DNA of 64,000 bases. Origin: Rhodoferax koreense. GTDB lineage: Bacteria > Pseudomonadota > Gammaproteobacteria > Burkholderiales > Burkholderiaceae_C. Of the stretch, positions 16,585-25,399 are shown piece after piece. The stretch's first letter is position 1. The number at the start of each line of letters is the position of its first letter. The notes beneath the pieces are model-generated. The model had not been told where the DNA came from. It did no database searches and saw nothing but the letters and a program-made list of their open reading frames with translations. The stretch lies in contig NZ_CP019236.1 of NCBI RefSeq assembly GCF_001955695.1, positions 3,844,001 through 3,908,000 on the forward strand. The letters are read 5' to 3'. The translations under genes were made by a program, and so were the position numbers.

Positions 16585-17793
16585 TCAAGCGGCCACGCCA
16601 TCCGCCTTGAACATGGCCTTGATGCCACGCACGGCCTGGCGGATGCGCGCCTCGTTCTCGATGAGCGCAAACCGCACGTGATCGTCGCCGTGGTCGCCGA
16701 AGCCGATGCCCGGCGACACGCAGACCTTGGCGCGCTCCAGCAGCCGCTTGGCGAATTCGAGCGAGCCCAGCGCCCGGTAGGCTTCGGGGATGCGCGCCCA
16801 GATGTACATCGAGGCCTTGGGGTTTTCCACCATCCAGCCGGCCTCGATCAGGCCCTTGTAGAGCACGTCGCGCCGCGCCTGGTACTGGGCGGCGATGTCC
16901 TTCACACATTGCTGGTCGCCTTCAAGCGCGGCGATGGCCGCCACCTGCAGCGGCGTGAAGGTACCGTAGTCGTGGTAACTCTTGATGCGGGCCAGCGCGG
17001 CCACGAGGTCCGGGTTGCCGACCATGAAGCCGACGCGCCAACCGGCCATGTTGTAGCTCTTGGACAAAGTGAAGAACTCGACCGCGATGTCCTTGGCACC
17101 CGGCACCTGCATGATGCTCGGCGCCTTCCAGCCGTCGAACACGATGTCGGCATAGGCCAGGTCGTGCACCACGAAGATGTCGTGCTTCTTCGCCAGCGCC
17201 ACCACGCGTTCGAAGAAGTCGAGTTCCACGCATTGCGCCGTCGGGTTGCTCGGGAAGCCCAGCACCATCATCTTCGGCTTGGGATAGCTGCCGCGGATGG
17301 CGCGCTCGAGTTCGGCAAAGAAATCGACGCCCGGCACCAGCGGCACGGAGCGGATGTCGGCACCGGCGATCACCGCGCCGTAGATGTGGATCGGGTAGCT
17401 CGGGTCGGGCACGAGCACCGTGTCGCCGCGGTCCAGCGTCGCCAGCATCAGATGCGCCAGGCCTTCCTTGGAGCCGATGGTGACGATGGCCTCGGTGTCC
17501 GGGTCGATGTCCACCGCATACCGATCCTTGTACCACTTGCTGATGGCGCGGCGCAGCCGCGGGATGCCCTTGCTCGCCGAATAGCCGTGGGTGTCGGGCC
17601 GCTGCGCGACCTCGGTGAGCTTGGCCACGATGTGCGCGGGGGTCGCGCCGTCGGGGTTGCCCATGCTCATGTCGATGATGTCCTCGCCACGGCGGCGCGC
17701 GGCCAGCTTGAGTTCGGCCGTGATGTTGAAGACGTAGGGGGGCAGGCGGTCGATGCGCGCGAAACGGCGCTTGCCAGCGGATGATGCTGTCAT
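16585..17793 (-). CDS. alaC: Alanine transaminase (AlaC-type class I aminotransferase)
   Basis: This 402-residue PLP enzyme has the class I/II aminotransferase layout, with the Schiff-base Lys245 in [15 protein letters not shown], the substrate-binding [14 protein letters not shown] region and the C-terminal Arg in [14 protein letters not shown]. The N-terminus [33 protein letters not shown] is the mark of the AlaC/YfdZ group, which makes alanine from pyruvate and glutamate. It is cytosolic. In many Burkholderiales this gene lies next to homoserine dehydrogenase, but here the neighbour is a cyclase-PilZ gene, so no operon is evident. The start at 17793 is the only good one. Confidence 0.93.
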   Translation of the reverse strand: MTASSAGKRRFARIDRLPPYVFNITAELKLAARRRGEDIIDMSMGNPDGATPAHIVAKLTEVAQRPDTHGYSASKGIPRLRRAISKWYKDRYAVDIDPDTEAIVTIGSKEGLAHLMLATLDRGDTVLVPDPSYPIHIYGAVIAGADIRSVPLVPGVDFFAELERAIRGSYPKPKMMVLGFPSNPTAQCVELDFFERVVALAKKHDIFVVHDLAYADIVFDGWKAPSIMQVPGAKDIAVEFFTLSKSYNMAGWRVGFMVGNPDLVAALARIKSYHDYGTFTPLQVAAIAALEGDQQCVKDIAAQYQARRDVLYKGLIEAGWMVENPKASMYIWARIPEAYRALGSLEFAKRLLERAKVCVSPGIGFGDHGDDHVRFALIENEARIRQAVRGIKAMFKADGVAA

Positions 17794-17907
17794 GGAAAAC
17801 TTTCACGTAAGCGCCCGGAACCGTCCGAGCGACGTGGCCCGCAGAAAGGCAGGCCCGTGAAGATGTTAACCCGGCCGAGGCGGGCGCCCGGCCGCTTCAA
17901 CGGCTTT

Positions 17908-19263
17908 TCAACGGCTTTTTTCGTTCCCCGCACCGGACTCGCGCAAGGCGTTGGCCGCGGCCCAGGCCCAGGCCTGGTTCGACAACAGCTGCACCCGCTC
18001 GGCACTGACGAAGCCATCGGACACCGCATCGGCGTCCGTCAACGCCCGCGATTCCACCTGGATGGCGGCGCGCAGGAACACGTGCCACGGGCCGGCCTGC
18101 TCCACCAGGGCGGACTCAGCCTCCTCGGGCAGGCCCAGGGCCTGCACCACCTCGGCCGTTTCGGTCTCCAGGATCCCGCCCAACATCGACGCCAGGCCCA
18201 GCATGAAGAAGCGCCCCGGCTCGCGTTCGCCGCGCTCGACGGCGAGCAGTTCGACCGTGCGCGCGCGCCACAGCGCAATTTCCTGCAATGCCGAAGCCAG
18301 CCTGCGCCGCGGCGCGAACTGCATCAGCATCAGTCCGAGCCAACGCTGCAGTTCGTTGCGCCCGAGCATCAGCACCGCCTGGTCGATGCTGGCCACGCCG
18401 CCGAGATGGGCGAAGGCCGGGCTGTTCATGCGTTGCAGCAGTCGGAACGACACCCCGATGTCGCCCTTGATGTCGTCGACGATGACGGCCGTGTCCACCC
18501 CTGCGTTCAATTGGCCGAGCAACTGCGTGAGGCGGCCGGCTTCGGGCGGCAGCCGCCGGGTGGCACGCGACCTGGGTGCCACGATGTTCATGTCACCGGT
18601 GGCGAAATGCACACCGCCCAGCACGGCCAGTTCGAGTTGCTCCAGCTGGACCAGGTCGGTGGCGATGACCGGCGGATGCGATTCCGCGCCCGGCACGACG
18701 CCCGTGGCCGCCAGCACTTCGGCCAAGGGCCGCACGGCGTGGCGGGCCAGCAGATAGTCGGGGGCCATGCCGATGTCCGCCTCCGCGTCCCAGGCCAGCT
18801 GGGCACCGGCCGCACGGAATTGACGCGCCACTTCAACCACGGCCTGCAGGGTCCCGGGCGCCAAGGGCTGTGCCGGGTCGAACTCCAGTCCGATCAGGGT
18901 GCGAGGCTCGGTCTTGGGCACTGCGGCATGCACCAGCCAGGCAGCGGGCAGGCGCGCGAAACCGAGCCGCCCCTCCAGCGCCACGAGCCGGGCCGCCACA
19001 AGCACCGCCGCCACCTGGGCCGCCTGCGACGCAGGGTCGCCGTCGGCCATCAATTCACGCTGCATCTCCGGGTCGATGCGAAATTCGAAGCCGGCGATGT
19101 CTCCGCTTGAGGACAACAAGGGACGCCGCAGTGTCAGCACCATCGGCAGCACGACCTCGGGCGGCTGCAACGGTGCGGCCATGCCGACTCCCTTCCCGCC
19201 CCGCGGATCGCCAGGGTTGGTGGAAACAATGCCTTTGGGCAGGACACGCCGGAGGAATTTCAT
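17908..19263 (-). CDS. HDOD-domain signalling protein with degenerate EAL-like N-terminus (copy 1)
   Basis: This 451-residue protein has an EAL-like region (about residues 40-240) in which the catalytic EAL motif and metal residues are not seen, followed by an HDOD domain (about 240-430) with LTQLLGQLNAGVD, DIKGDIGVSFRLLQRMNSPAF and GGVASIDQAVLMLGRNELQRWL. EAL-HDOD proteins (YuxH type) are signalling adaptors without phosphodiesterase activity. A very similar second copy lies immediately upstream on the same strand (19388-20773). The tandem pair probably arose by duplication. The ATG at 19263 is the first of several; a start at 19182 is also possible. Confidence 0.82.
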   Translation of the reverse strand: MKFLRRVLPKGIVSTNPGDPRGGKGVGMAAPLQPPEVVLPMVLTLRRPLLSSSGDIAGFEFRIDPEMQRELMADGDPASQAAQVAAVLVAARLVALEGRLGFARLPAAWLVHAAVPKTEPRTLIGLEFDPAQPLAPGTLQAVVEVARQFRAAGAQLAWDAEADIGMAPDYLLARHAVRPLAEVLAATGVVPGAESHPPVIATDLVQLEQLELAVLGGVHFATGDMNIVAPRSRATRRLPPEAGRLTQLLGQLNAGVDTAVIVDDIKGDIGVSFRLLQRMNSPAFAHLGGVASIDQAVLMLGRNELQRWLGLMLMQFAPRRRLASALQEIALWRARTVELLAVERGEREPGRFFMLGLASMLGGILETETAEVVQALGLPEEAESALVEQAGPWHVFLRAAIQVESRALTDADAVSDGFVSAERVQLLSNQAWAWAAANALRESGAGNEKSR

Positions 19264-19387
19264 GGCTTGGCTAGGGCAATGGGGTCGCCGGACTTTAGAC
19301 CTTGTGGCGGCTCTTGTGGTGATTTCATCCGTCGGGCGTCACAGTTCGGTCATGGCGGGCGCCGCGCCGGGCACGGCGATCCTGGCA

Positions 19388-20773
19388 TCAGGCCACTCCG
19401 ACCGCGTCGGTTTCGCGCGCCATGTTTTCCGATGCCCAGGTCCAGGCCTGTGCAGACAATTCGTAGACGCGGGCGGCGCTGGCGAAGCCATCGGCCACGG
19501 CGCTGCTCTCGTCGGCGCTCTGGTCTTCCACCTGGGCGGCCGTGCGCAGGTAGACGTACCACGGACCGGCGCCCTCCACCAGGGCCTGGGCGGCCTCGGG
19601 CGGCAGGCTCAGCGTGCTGGCCACTTCCGGCGCATCGATCTGCAGGATGGCGCCGAGCATGGAGGCCAGGCCCAGCGTGAAGAACCGGCCGGGCTCGCGC
19701 TCGCCGCGCTCCACCGCCAGCAGCTCGAGCAGCCGCGCGCGCCACAGCGCGACCTCCTGCAGCCCGGGCGAGAGGGTGCGGGCCTGGGCGAACTGCATCA
19801 TCATCAGCGACAGCCAGCGGTGCAGGTCGTTGCGGCCGAGCAGCGGCACGGCCTGGTCGATGCTGGCCACGCCGCCCAGTTGCGCGAAGCTGGCGCTGTT
19901 CATGCGCTGCAGCAGGCGCACCGAGACGCTGACGTCGCCCTTGATGGCGCGCACGATCACATCGGTATCGGCCCCGGAGGACAGCTGCGCCAGGAGCCGC
20001 GCGATGCGACCGATCTCCGGCGCGAGCACGCCGGTGCGGTCGGCCACCGCCTGCGGCGTGAGCTGGCCGCTGGCAAGATGAGCCCCGCCGCCCAGTGCAG
20101 ACTCAAGCTCCTCCACGCTGGCCAGATCGGTCGCGATCACCGGGTACTGCTGCAGAGTCGCCGGCCGGGCGCCGACCGCCTTGACAAGTTCGGCCAGCGG
20201 CCAGCTCGGCAGCGGCTTCCACAGCAGGAAGTCGGGCTTGGCGTCGAGCGGCTGGCGCACCGCGTCCCAGGCCAGCTTGGCGCCGACCTCGCGAAAACGC
20301 AGCAGCGTGGCCACCACCGCCTGCCGCTCGGCCGCTGAAACCGGCGAGGCCGCGTCGAACTCCACGCCCAGCACCAGGCCGGACTCGTCCCTCGGTACCG
20401 CCGCCCGGGTCAGCCAGGCCGCCGGCAGCCGCGCAAATCCGATGCGGCCGTCCAGTGCCACGAGCCGCGCCGCCACCAGCACCGCGGCCACCTGGGCCGC
20501 CTGTGCGTCGGTGTCGTGCGCGCACTGGCGCATCACCTCTTCGCTCACGCGGAATTCGAAACCTGCCACCTCGCCGTTGGGGGCCATCAGCGGTCGCCTG
20601 GCCGCGAGCGCGGCAGCCCGCACGGGAAGAGGATCTGCCGCTGGCGTGCGCGGCGCCGATGCAGTCGACGGGGAAACAGGTGCCGGCGCGGCGGCTTGCC
20701 GCGCGTGCGCCGGGCGCGGTCCGAAGAATCTGCCGAGCACCCGCTGGAAGAAAGTGGTCATGGAGGTAGGCAT
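19388..20773 (-). CDS. HDOD-domain signalling protein with degenerate EAL-like N-terminus (copy 2)
   Basis: This 461-residue paralogue of the downstream gene shares the blocks ALAARRPLMAPNGEVAGFEFRVS, QAAQVAAVLVAARLVALDGRIGFARLPAAWL, AIKGDVSVSVRLLQRMNSASFAQLGGVASIDQAV and the closing WTWASENMA. The N-terminal 40 residues are proline/alanine-rich and differ from copy 1. As in copy 1, the EAL active-site residues are lacking, so c-di-GMP hydrolysis is unlikely. The gap between the two genes is 124 bases and holds nothing recognisable. The start at 20773 is the most upstream ATG; MTTFF at 20761 is equally possible. Confidence 0.82.
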   Translation of the reverse strand: MPTSMTTFFQRVLGRFFGPRPAHARQAAAPAPVSPSTASAPRTPAADPLPVRAAALAARRPLMAPNGEVAGFEFRVSEEVMRQCAHDTDAQAAQVAAVLVAARLVALDGRIGFARLPAAWLTRAAVPRDESGLVLGVEFDAASPVSAAERQAVVATLLRFREVGAKLAWDAVRQPLDAKPDFLLWKPLPSWPLAELVKAVGARPATLQQYPVIATDLASVEELESALGGGAHLASGQLTPQAVADRTGVLAPEIGRIARLLAQLSSGADTDVIVRAIKGDVSVSVRLLQRMNSASFAQLGGVASIDQAVPLLGRNDLHRWLSLMMMQFAQARTLSPGLQEVALWRARLLELLAVERGEREPGRFFTLGLASMLGAILQIDAPEVASTLSLPPEAAQALVEGAGPWYVYLRTAAQVEDQSADESSAVADGFASAARVYELSAQAWTWASENMARETDAVGVA

Positions 20774-20870
20774 CCGGGAGTTGCGGTCAACACCTCAACT
20801 CTATCCGTAAATGCCACAAGCGTATGAAATTGTTACTTGACTTGATCCTGGACAAGTACGCCCTCTTCCC

Positions 20871-21563
20871 TCAAATGGCCACGAGACTGCGTACCCCATT
20901 GGCTTCCATGTCCTTGCCGAGTCCGCGCGCGATGAATTCGCCGCGCTCCATGACCAGGTAGTCATCGGCCAGTTCCTGCGCGAAGTCGTAGTACTGCTCG
21001 ACCAGCAGGATGGCCATGTCGCCACGGTCGGCGAGCATGCGGATCACGCGGCCGATGTCCTTGATGATGGAAGGCTGGATGCCTTCGGTGGGCTCGTCGA
21101 GGATCAGCAGCTTCGGGCCGGCGGCCAGCGCCCGCGCGATGGCGAGCTGCTGCTGCTGCCCGCCCGAGAGGTCGCCGCCGCGGCGGTGCATCATCTGCTT
21201 CAGCACCGGGAACAGCGTGAAGAGTTCGGCCGGGATGGGTGTGCCGGCGCTCTTGTAGGCCAGGCCCATGCGCAGGTTCTCTTCCACGGTGAGGCGCGCG
21301 AAGATTTCCCGGCCCTGCGGCACGAACCCGACGCCGGCCCGCGCACGCTCATAGGGCGTGGCACTCTGGATCGGTTTGCCGTCGAGCTCGATGGTGCCGG
21401 TCTTGATCGGGATCAGGCCCATCAGGGATTTGAGCAGTGTCGTCTTGCCCACGCCATTGCGGCCCAGCAGGACGGTGACCTTGCCCAGGGTGGCGGTCAG
21501 GCTCACGTCGCGCAGGATGTGCGAACCGCCGTAATACTGGTTGATGTTTTTTGCGTTCAGCAT
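20871..21563 (-). CDS. urtE: Urea ABC transporter ATP-binding protein UrtE
   Basis: This 230-residue ATPase of the branched-chain-amino-acid/urea ABC importer family has Walker A GRNGVGKTT, the Q-loop near FVPQGREIFARLTVEEN, signature GGDLSGGQQQQLAIARALA and Walker B KLLILDEPTEG. The YGGSHILRDVSL start and the GIQPSII sequence after the D-loop are typical of UrtE (LivF-like). It works with UrtD on the cytoplasmic face of the UrtBC channel. It is the last gene of the urtABCDE operon, 2 bases after urtD, and is followed by 97 bases before the HDOD gene on the same strand. Confidence 0.95.
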   Translation of the reverse strand: MLNAKNINQYYGGSHILRDVSLTATLGKVTVLLGRNGVGKTTLLKSLMGLIPIKTGTIELDGKPIQSATPYERARAGVGFVPQGREIFARLTVEENLRMGLAYKSAGTPIPAELFTLFPVLKQMMHRRGGDLSGGQQQQLAIARALAAGPKLLILDEPTEGIQPSIIKDIGRVIRMLADRGDMAILLVEQYYDFAQELADDYLVMERGEFIARGLGKDMEANGVRSLVAI

Positions 21564-21565
21564 GT

Positions 21566-22441
21566 TCAGCGGCCCAGATAGACTTCGATGACGCGTTCGT
21601 CGGCCTGCACCTGGTCCAGCGTGCCTTGCGCCAGCACGCTGCCATCGCACAGCACCGTCACGATCTCGGAGATCGTCTCGATGAAACTCATGTCGTGCTC
21701 CACCACCATCAGCGAATGTTTGCCCTTGAGTGTGAGGAACAACTCGGCGGTGCGCGCCGTCTCCTCGTCCGTCATGCCCGCCACCGGCTCGTCCAGCAGC
21801 AGCAGCTTCGGGTCCTGCATCAGCAACATGCCGATCTCGAGCCACTGCTTCTGCCCGTGGCTCAGGTTGCCCGCCATGCGCGACACGCTGTCCGTCAGGT
21901 GGATCGTGTGCAGCATCTCGGCGAGTTTGTCGCTCTGCGCCGAATCGAGCTTGTGCAGCATCGAAGACTTCACCCGCTTGTCCATCTTCAGCGCCAGTTC
22001 GAGGTTCTCGAACACACTGAGTTTCTCGAACACCGTCGGCTTCTGGAACTTGCGGCCGATGCCGAGCTGGGCGATCTGCGGCTCGTTGTGGCGCAGCAGG
22101 TCGATGGTGCTGCCGAAGAACACCTTGCCCGTGTTGGGCCGCGTCTTGCCGGTGATGATGTCCATCATCGTCGTCTTGCCTGCACCGTTCGGCCCGATGA
22201 TGCAACGCAGCTCACCCGGCGCGATGTCGAGCGACAGGCCGTTGATGGCCTTGAAGCCGTCGAAGCTCACGTGCACGTCTTCGAGGTAGAGGATGCGGCC
22301 GTGCGCCACATCGACTTCGCCGGGCGTGTGCACGCGCGAGAAGCCGGCTTCGCGGCCGCCGGACTCGGTGCTGCCGGTCTTGGCGGCACCGCTCTTCGCT
22401 GCGGCGCGCCGTGCGCCCTCTTCCATCAGATCGGGGGTCAT
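21566..22441 (-). CDS. urtD: Urea ABC transporter ATP-binding protein UrtD
   Basis: This 291-residue ATPase is LivG-like, with Walker A GPNGAGKTT, signature NLSHGQKQWLEIG and Walker B KLLLLDEPVAGMTD. The signature LSHGQ is the usual form in UrtD. An N-terminal extension of about 40 residues, rich in Ala/Gly/Ser (EEGARRAAAKSGAAKTG), precedes the domain and is common in Comamonadaceae. The ATG overlaps the urtC stop (ATGA). Together with UrtE it powers uptake of urea in the cytoplasmic membrane complex. Confidence 0.95.
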   Translation of the reverse strand: MTPDLMEEGARRAAAKSGAAKTGSTESGGREAGFSRVHTPGEVDVAHGRILYLEDVHVSFDGFKAINGLSLDIAPGELRCIIGPNGAGKTTMMDIITGKTRPNTGKVFFGSTIDLLRHNEPQIAQLGIGRKFQKPTVFEKLSVFENLELALKMDKRVKSSMLHKLDSAQSDKLAEMLHTIHLTDSVSRMAGNLSHGQKQWLEIGMLLMQDPKLLLLDEPVAGMTDEETARTAELFLTLKGKHSLMVVEHDMSFIETISEIVTVLCDGSVLAQGTLDQVQADERVIEVYLGR

Positions 22442-23562
22442 GCCCGGCCTCCCTTCAACTTCTTCACCAGGCCCACCACCCCATCGGGCAGGAACAAGGT
22501 CACGGCAATGAACAACGCACCCAGAAAATACAGCCAGAACTCCGGATAGGCCACGGTGAGCCAGCTCTTCGCGCCGTTGACGATGAAGGCGCCGAGGATC
22601 GGCCCGATCAGCGTGGCGCGCCCACCTACCGCCGCCCAGATGGCGATCTCGATCGAGTTCGCCGGGCTCATCTCGCTCGGGTTGATGATGCCGACCTGGG
22701 TCACATACAGCGCCCCGGCCACGCCGCACATCACGGCCGAAATCACCCAGATGCTGAGCTTGTAGCCCAGCGGCGAATAACCCGAGAACATGACCCGCGT
22801 TTCCGCGTCGCGGATGGCCTGCAGCACCCGGCCGTACTTGCTGCCCACCAGCCATTTGGCGAACAGGAAGAAGCCGAGCAGCACCAGGCCGGTGATGACG
22901 AACAGCGTCATGCGCATCGAGGTGGTGGCCATCGGCATGCCGAGGATGCGCTTGAAGTCGGTGAAGCCGTTGTTGCCCCCAAAGCCGGTCTCGTTGCGGA
23001 AGAACAGCAGCATCGCGGCAAACGTCATGGCCTGGGTGATGATGGAGAAGTACACCCCCTTGATGCGCGAGCGGAAGGCGAAGAAGCCGAAGATGCCGGC
23101 CACGATGCCCGGCACCAGCACCACCAGGAACAACGTGGCCGTGAAGCTGCCGCTGAGCATCCAGTGCCAGGGCAGTTCCTTCCAGTCGAGGAACACCATG
23201 AAGTCGGGCAGATCGCTCTTGTAGTTGCCGTCGCGGCCGATCTGGCGCATCAGGTACATGCCCATGGCATAACCGCCGAGCGCGAAGAACAGGCCGTGGC
23301 CGAGGCTGAGGATGCCGGTGTAGCCCCAGATCAGGTCCATGGCGAGCGCGGCGATGGCGTAGCACATGATCTTGCCGACCAGCGCGATGGCGTAGTCGCT
23401 CATGTGGAACGGGCTGCCTGCGGGAATCCACAGGTTCAGCACCGGCACCACGGCGCAGACCACGATCAGTGCCACGAAGAAACTGCTCCAGCCGGTGCGG
23501 GTCAGCAGCGGGCCTTTGGGGGGGAGGGAAACGGTCGGCATAGGGGTGGTTGGGTTTCGCAT
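22438..23562 (-). CDS. urtC: Urea ABC transporter permease UrtC
   Basis: This 374-residue LivM-like permease has about ten hydrophobic helices and the recognisable ALAMDLIWGYTGILSLGHGLFFALGGYAMGMYLM block (written here only as a description of the loop between helices 3 and 4), then RVMFSGYSPLGYKLSIWVISA. It pairs with UrtB to form the urea channel. The start is ambiguous between ATG 23562 and ATG 23541 (MPTVSLPPKG); the first has a weak GGAAG upstream and lies 1 base from the urtB stop. Length is near the family mean. Confidence 0.94.
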   Translation of the reverse strand: MRNPTTPMPTVSLPPKGPLLTRTGWSSFFVALIVVCAVVPVLNLWIPAGSPFHMSDYAIALVGKIMCYAIAALAMDLIWGYTGILSLGHGLFFALGGYAMGMYLMRQIGRDGNYKSDLPDFMVFLDWKELPWHWMLSGSFTATLFLVVLVPGIVAGIFGFFAFRSRIKGVYFSIITQAMTFAAMLLFFRNETGFGGNNGFTDFKRILGMPMATTSMRMTLFVITGLVLLGFFLFAKWLVGSKYGRVLQAIRDAETRVMFSGYSPLGYKLSIWVISAVMCGVAGALYVTQVGIINPSEMSPANSIEIAIWAAVGGRATLIGPILGAFIVNGAKSWLTVAYPEFWLYFLGALFIAVTLFLPDGVVGLVKKLKGGRA

Positions 23563-23563
23563 G

Positions 23564-25138
23564 TCAGGCTTCCGCAGAGCGGCCTTTCATGGCGAAGATG
23601 CCTTGCGGACGCTTCTGGATGAAGATAATGATGAACGCCAGCACGGCGATCTTGGCCAACACGGCCCCGGTCCAGCCCTCGAGGAACTTGTTGAGGATGC
23701 CCAGGCCCATGGCGGCGTAGACGGTGCCGGCCAGTTGGCCCACGCCGCCGAGCACCACCACCATGAACGCGTCCACGATGTAGCCCTGGCCGAGGTCGGG
23801 GCCGACGTTGCCGACCTGGCTCAGCGCGCAACCGGCCAGGCCGGCGATGCCCGAGCCGAGCGCGAAGGCATAGGTGTCGATGCGCGCGGTGTTCACGCCC
23901 ATGCAGGAGGCGATCGGCCGGTTTTGCGTGACGCCGCGCACGAACAGGCCGAGCCGCGTCCGGCCGATCAGCCAGCCCACGCCCAGCAGCACGGCCACGG
24001 CGAAGGCGATGATCACCAGGCGGTTGTAGGGCAGCGAAAGATTGGCCAGCACCTGCACGCCGCCGCTCATCCACACCGGGTTTTCCACGCCGACGTTCTG
24101 CGCGCCGAACAGGCTGCGCACGCCTTGCTGCAGCATCAGGCTGATGCCCCAGGTGGCGAGCAGGGTCTCCAGCGGGCGGCCGTAGAGGAAACGCAGCACG
24201 CTGCGCTCCAGCGCCGCGCCGACCAGGGCCGAGGCCAGGAACGACACCGGCACAGCGGCCAGCAGGTACCAGTCGAAGGCACCCGGAAAGTATTTGATGA
24301 ACACGGTCTGCACCACATAGGTGGCGTAGGCACCGATCATCATGAGCTCGCCGTGGGCCATGTTGATCACGCCCATCAGCCCGTAGGTGATGGCCAGGCC
24401 AAGTGCCACCAGCAGCAGGATCGAGCCCAGGCTGATGCCGCTGAAGACGGCGCCGAGCTTGTCGCCCCAGGCCAGCGCGGCGTCGACCTTGTCGAGCGCG
24501 GCCTGCAGCGCCACCTTGACGTCGGCCTCGGGTTCGTTCTGCAGCCGGGCCAGCAGCACGGTCTTGGTGGCCGGGTTGCTGCTTTCGGCCAGGGTCTTGA
24601 TGGCGTCGAGGCGCTTGGCCTTGTCTTCGCTGTTGACCAGCAAGGCGCCGCGCAGCAGGCCGAGCTGGGCCTTGATGGCCGGCACGGTCTCGGCGGCGAA
24701 GGCTTTCTCGACGATCGGCAGCTTGTTCTCGTCCGGCTCGGCGAGCAGGGTCTTGACGGAGGCGGCACGCACCGCGTCGTCCTTGGAGAACAGCTTGGCG
24801 GCGGCGAGCGCATTGTCGAGCTCGCCGCGCATCTGGTTGTTGTTGATCACGTCTTCCGCATCGGCGGGCAGCGTCAACGCGGCGCCAGTGACCGGATCGA
24901 CAGCCTTGTCACCCTGCACGACGAATACCTTGTCGCCCTGGGTCTTGACCTGGTCGTCCGAGAGCGCCTGGATGAAGGCCACCGTCTTTTCGTCGGCATT
25001 GACCACGGCCTTGGCCAGGGCGGTCATGCGGTCTTCGGTTTCGCCGATGGCGATGCTCTTGGCTTCATCGGCGGTCAGCGCATGCGCATGGCCGGCGATC
25101 ACCAGCAGCAGTATCAGGAATGTGTTTCGTATCGACAT
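23564..25138 (-). CDS. urtB: Urea ABC transporter permease UrtB with N-terminal periplasmic domain
   Basis: This 524-residue protein has a signal peptide (MSIRNTFLILLL..AHA), a helical periplasmic domain of about 200 residues with repeated LAxxxxPxxK units, and a LivH-like permease domain from about residue 225 (ALGLAITYGLMGVINMAHGE). The N-terminal domain is a known UrtB feature. The ATG at 25138 was preferred because it gives a proper signal peptide; the open frame extends to 25309 through a repeat element, which would encode AELVEAPARP, a typical translation of the dispersed repeat. The 261-base gap to urtA is filled by repeats. Confidence 0.94.
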   Translation of the reverse strand: MSIRNTFLILLLVIAGHAHALTADEAKSIAIGETEDRMTALAKAVVNADEKTVAFIQALSDDQVKTQGDKVFVVQGDKAVDPVTGAALTLPADAEDVINNNQMRGELDNALAAAKLFSKDDAVRAASVKTLLAEPDENKLPIVEKAFAAETVPAIKAQLGLLRGALLVNSEDKAKRLDAIKTLAESSNPATKTVLLARLQNEPEADVKVALQAALDKVDAALAWGDKLGAVFSGISLGSILLLVALGLAITYGLMGVINMAHGELMMIGAYATYVVQTVFIKYFPGAFDWYLLAAVPVSFLASALVGAALERSVLRFLYGRPLETLLATWGISLMLQQGVRSLFGAQNVGVENPVWMSGGVQVLANLSLPYNRLVIIAFAVAVLLGVGWLIGRTRLGLFVRGVTQNRPIASCMGVNTARIDTYAFALGSGIAGLAGCALSQVGNVGPDLGQGYIVDAFMVVVLGGVGQLAGTVYAAMGLGILNKFLEGWTGAVLAKIAVLAFIIIFIQKRPQGIFAMKGRSAEA

Positions 25139-25159
25139 GAGGCGCCTGGTGGGTCGTGC

Positions 25160-25392
25160 AGGTGCTTCGACAAGCTCAGCACGAAGGGGTGGCAGAAAAT
25201 CAGCACGAACGGGAATTGGAATCGGCACGAGCAGCGTAATCCCCACGAACGGGCCGCAAGAACGTGCCTGCCTTATTCCAGAGACACCGCGGAACTGGCC
25301 CTTCGACAAGCTCAGGAGAGCCTCCGCCAGGCCGCTGGTGTCGCCCCCTGCAAGGGGGGAGGAGCTACACGAAGTGAGCGACTTGGGGGTGT
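25160..25392. repeat. Dispersed repeat elements between urtA and urtB
   Basis: The gap between urtA and urtB holds two copies of the CTTCGACAAGCTCAG core (about 25164-25178 and 25301-25315) and a copy of a second repeat with the CCCCCTGCAAGGGGG palindrome (about 25345-25359) plus the flanking GGTGTCGC and GACTTGGGGGTG sequences. The same second repeat, or variants, occurs at about 39950-40056 and 55310-55421. They are non-coding, and they may form mRNA hairpins that separate expression of the binding protein from the permease. Confidence 0.75.
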
Positions 25393-25399
25393 GCCAAGT

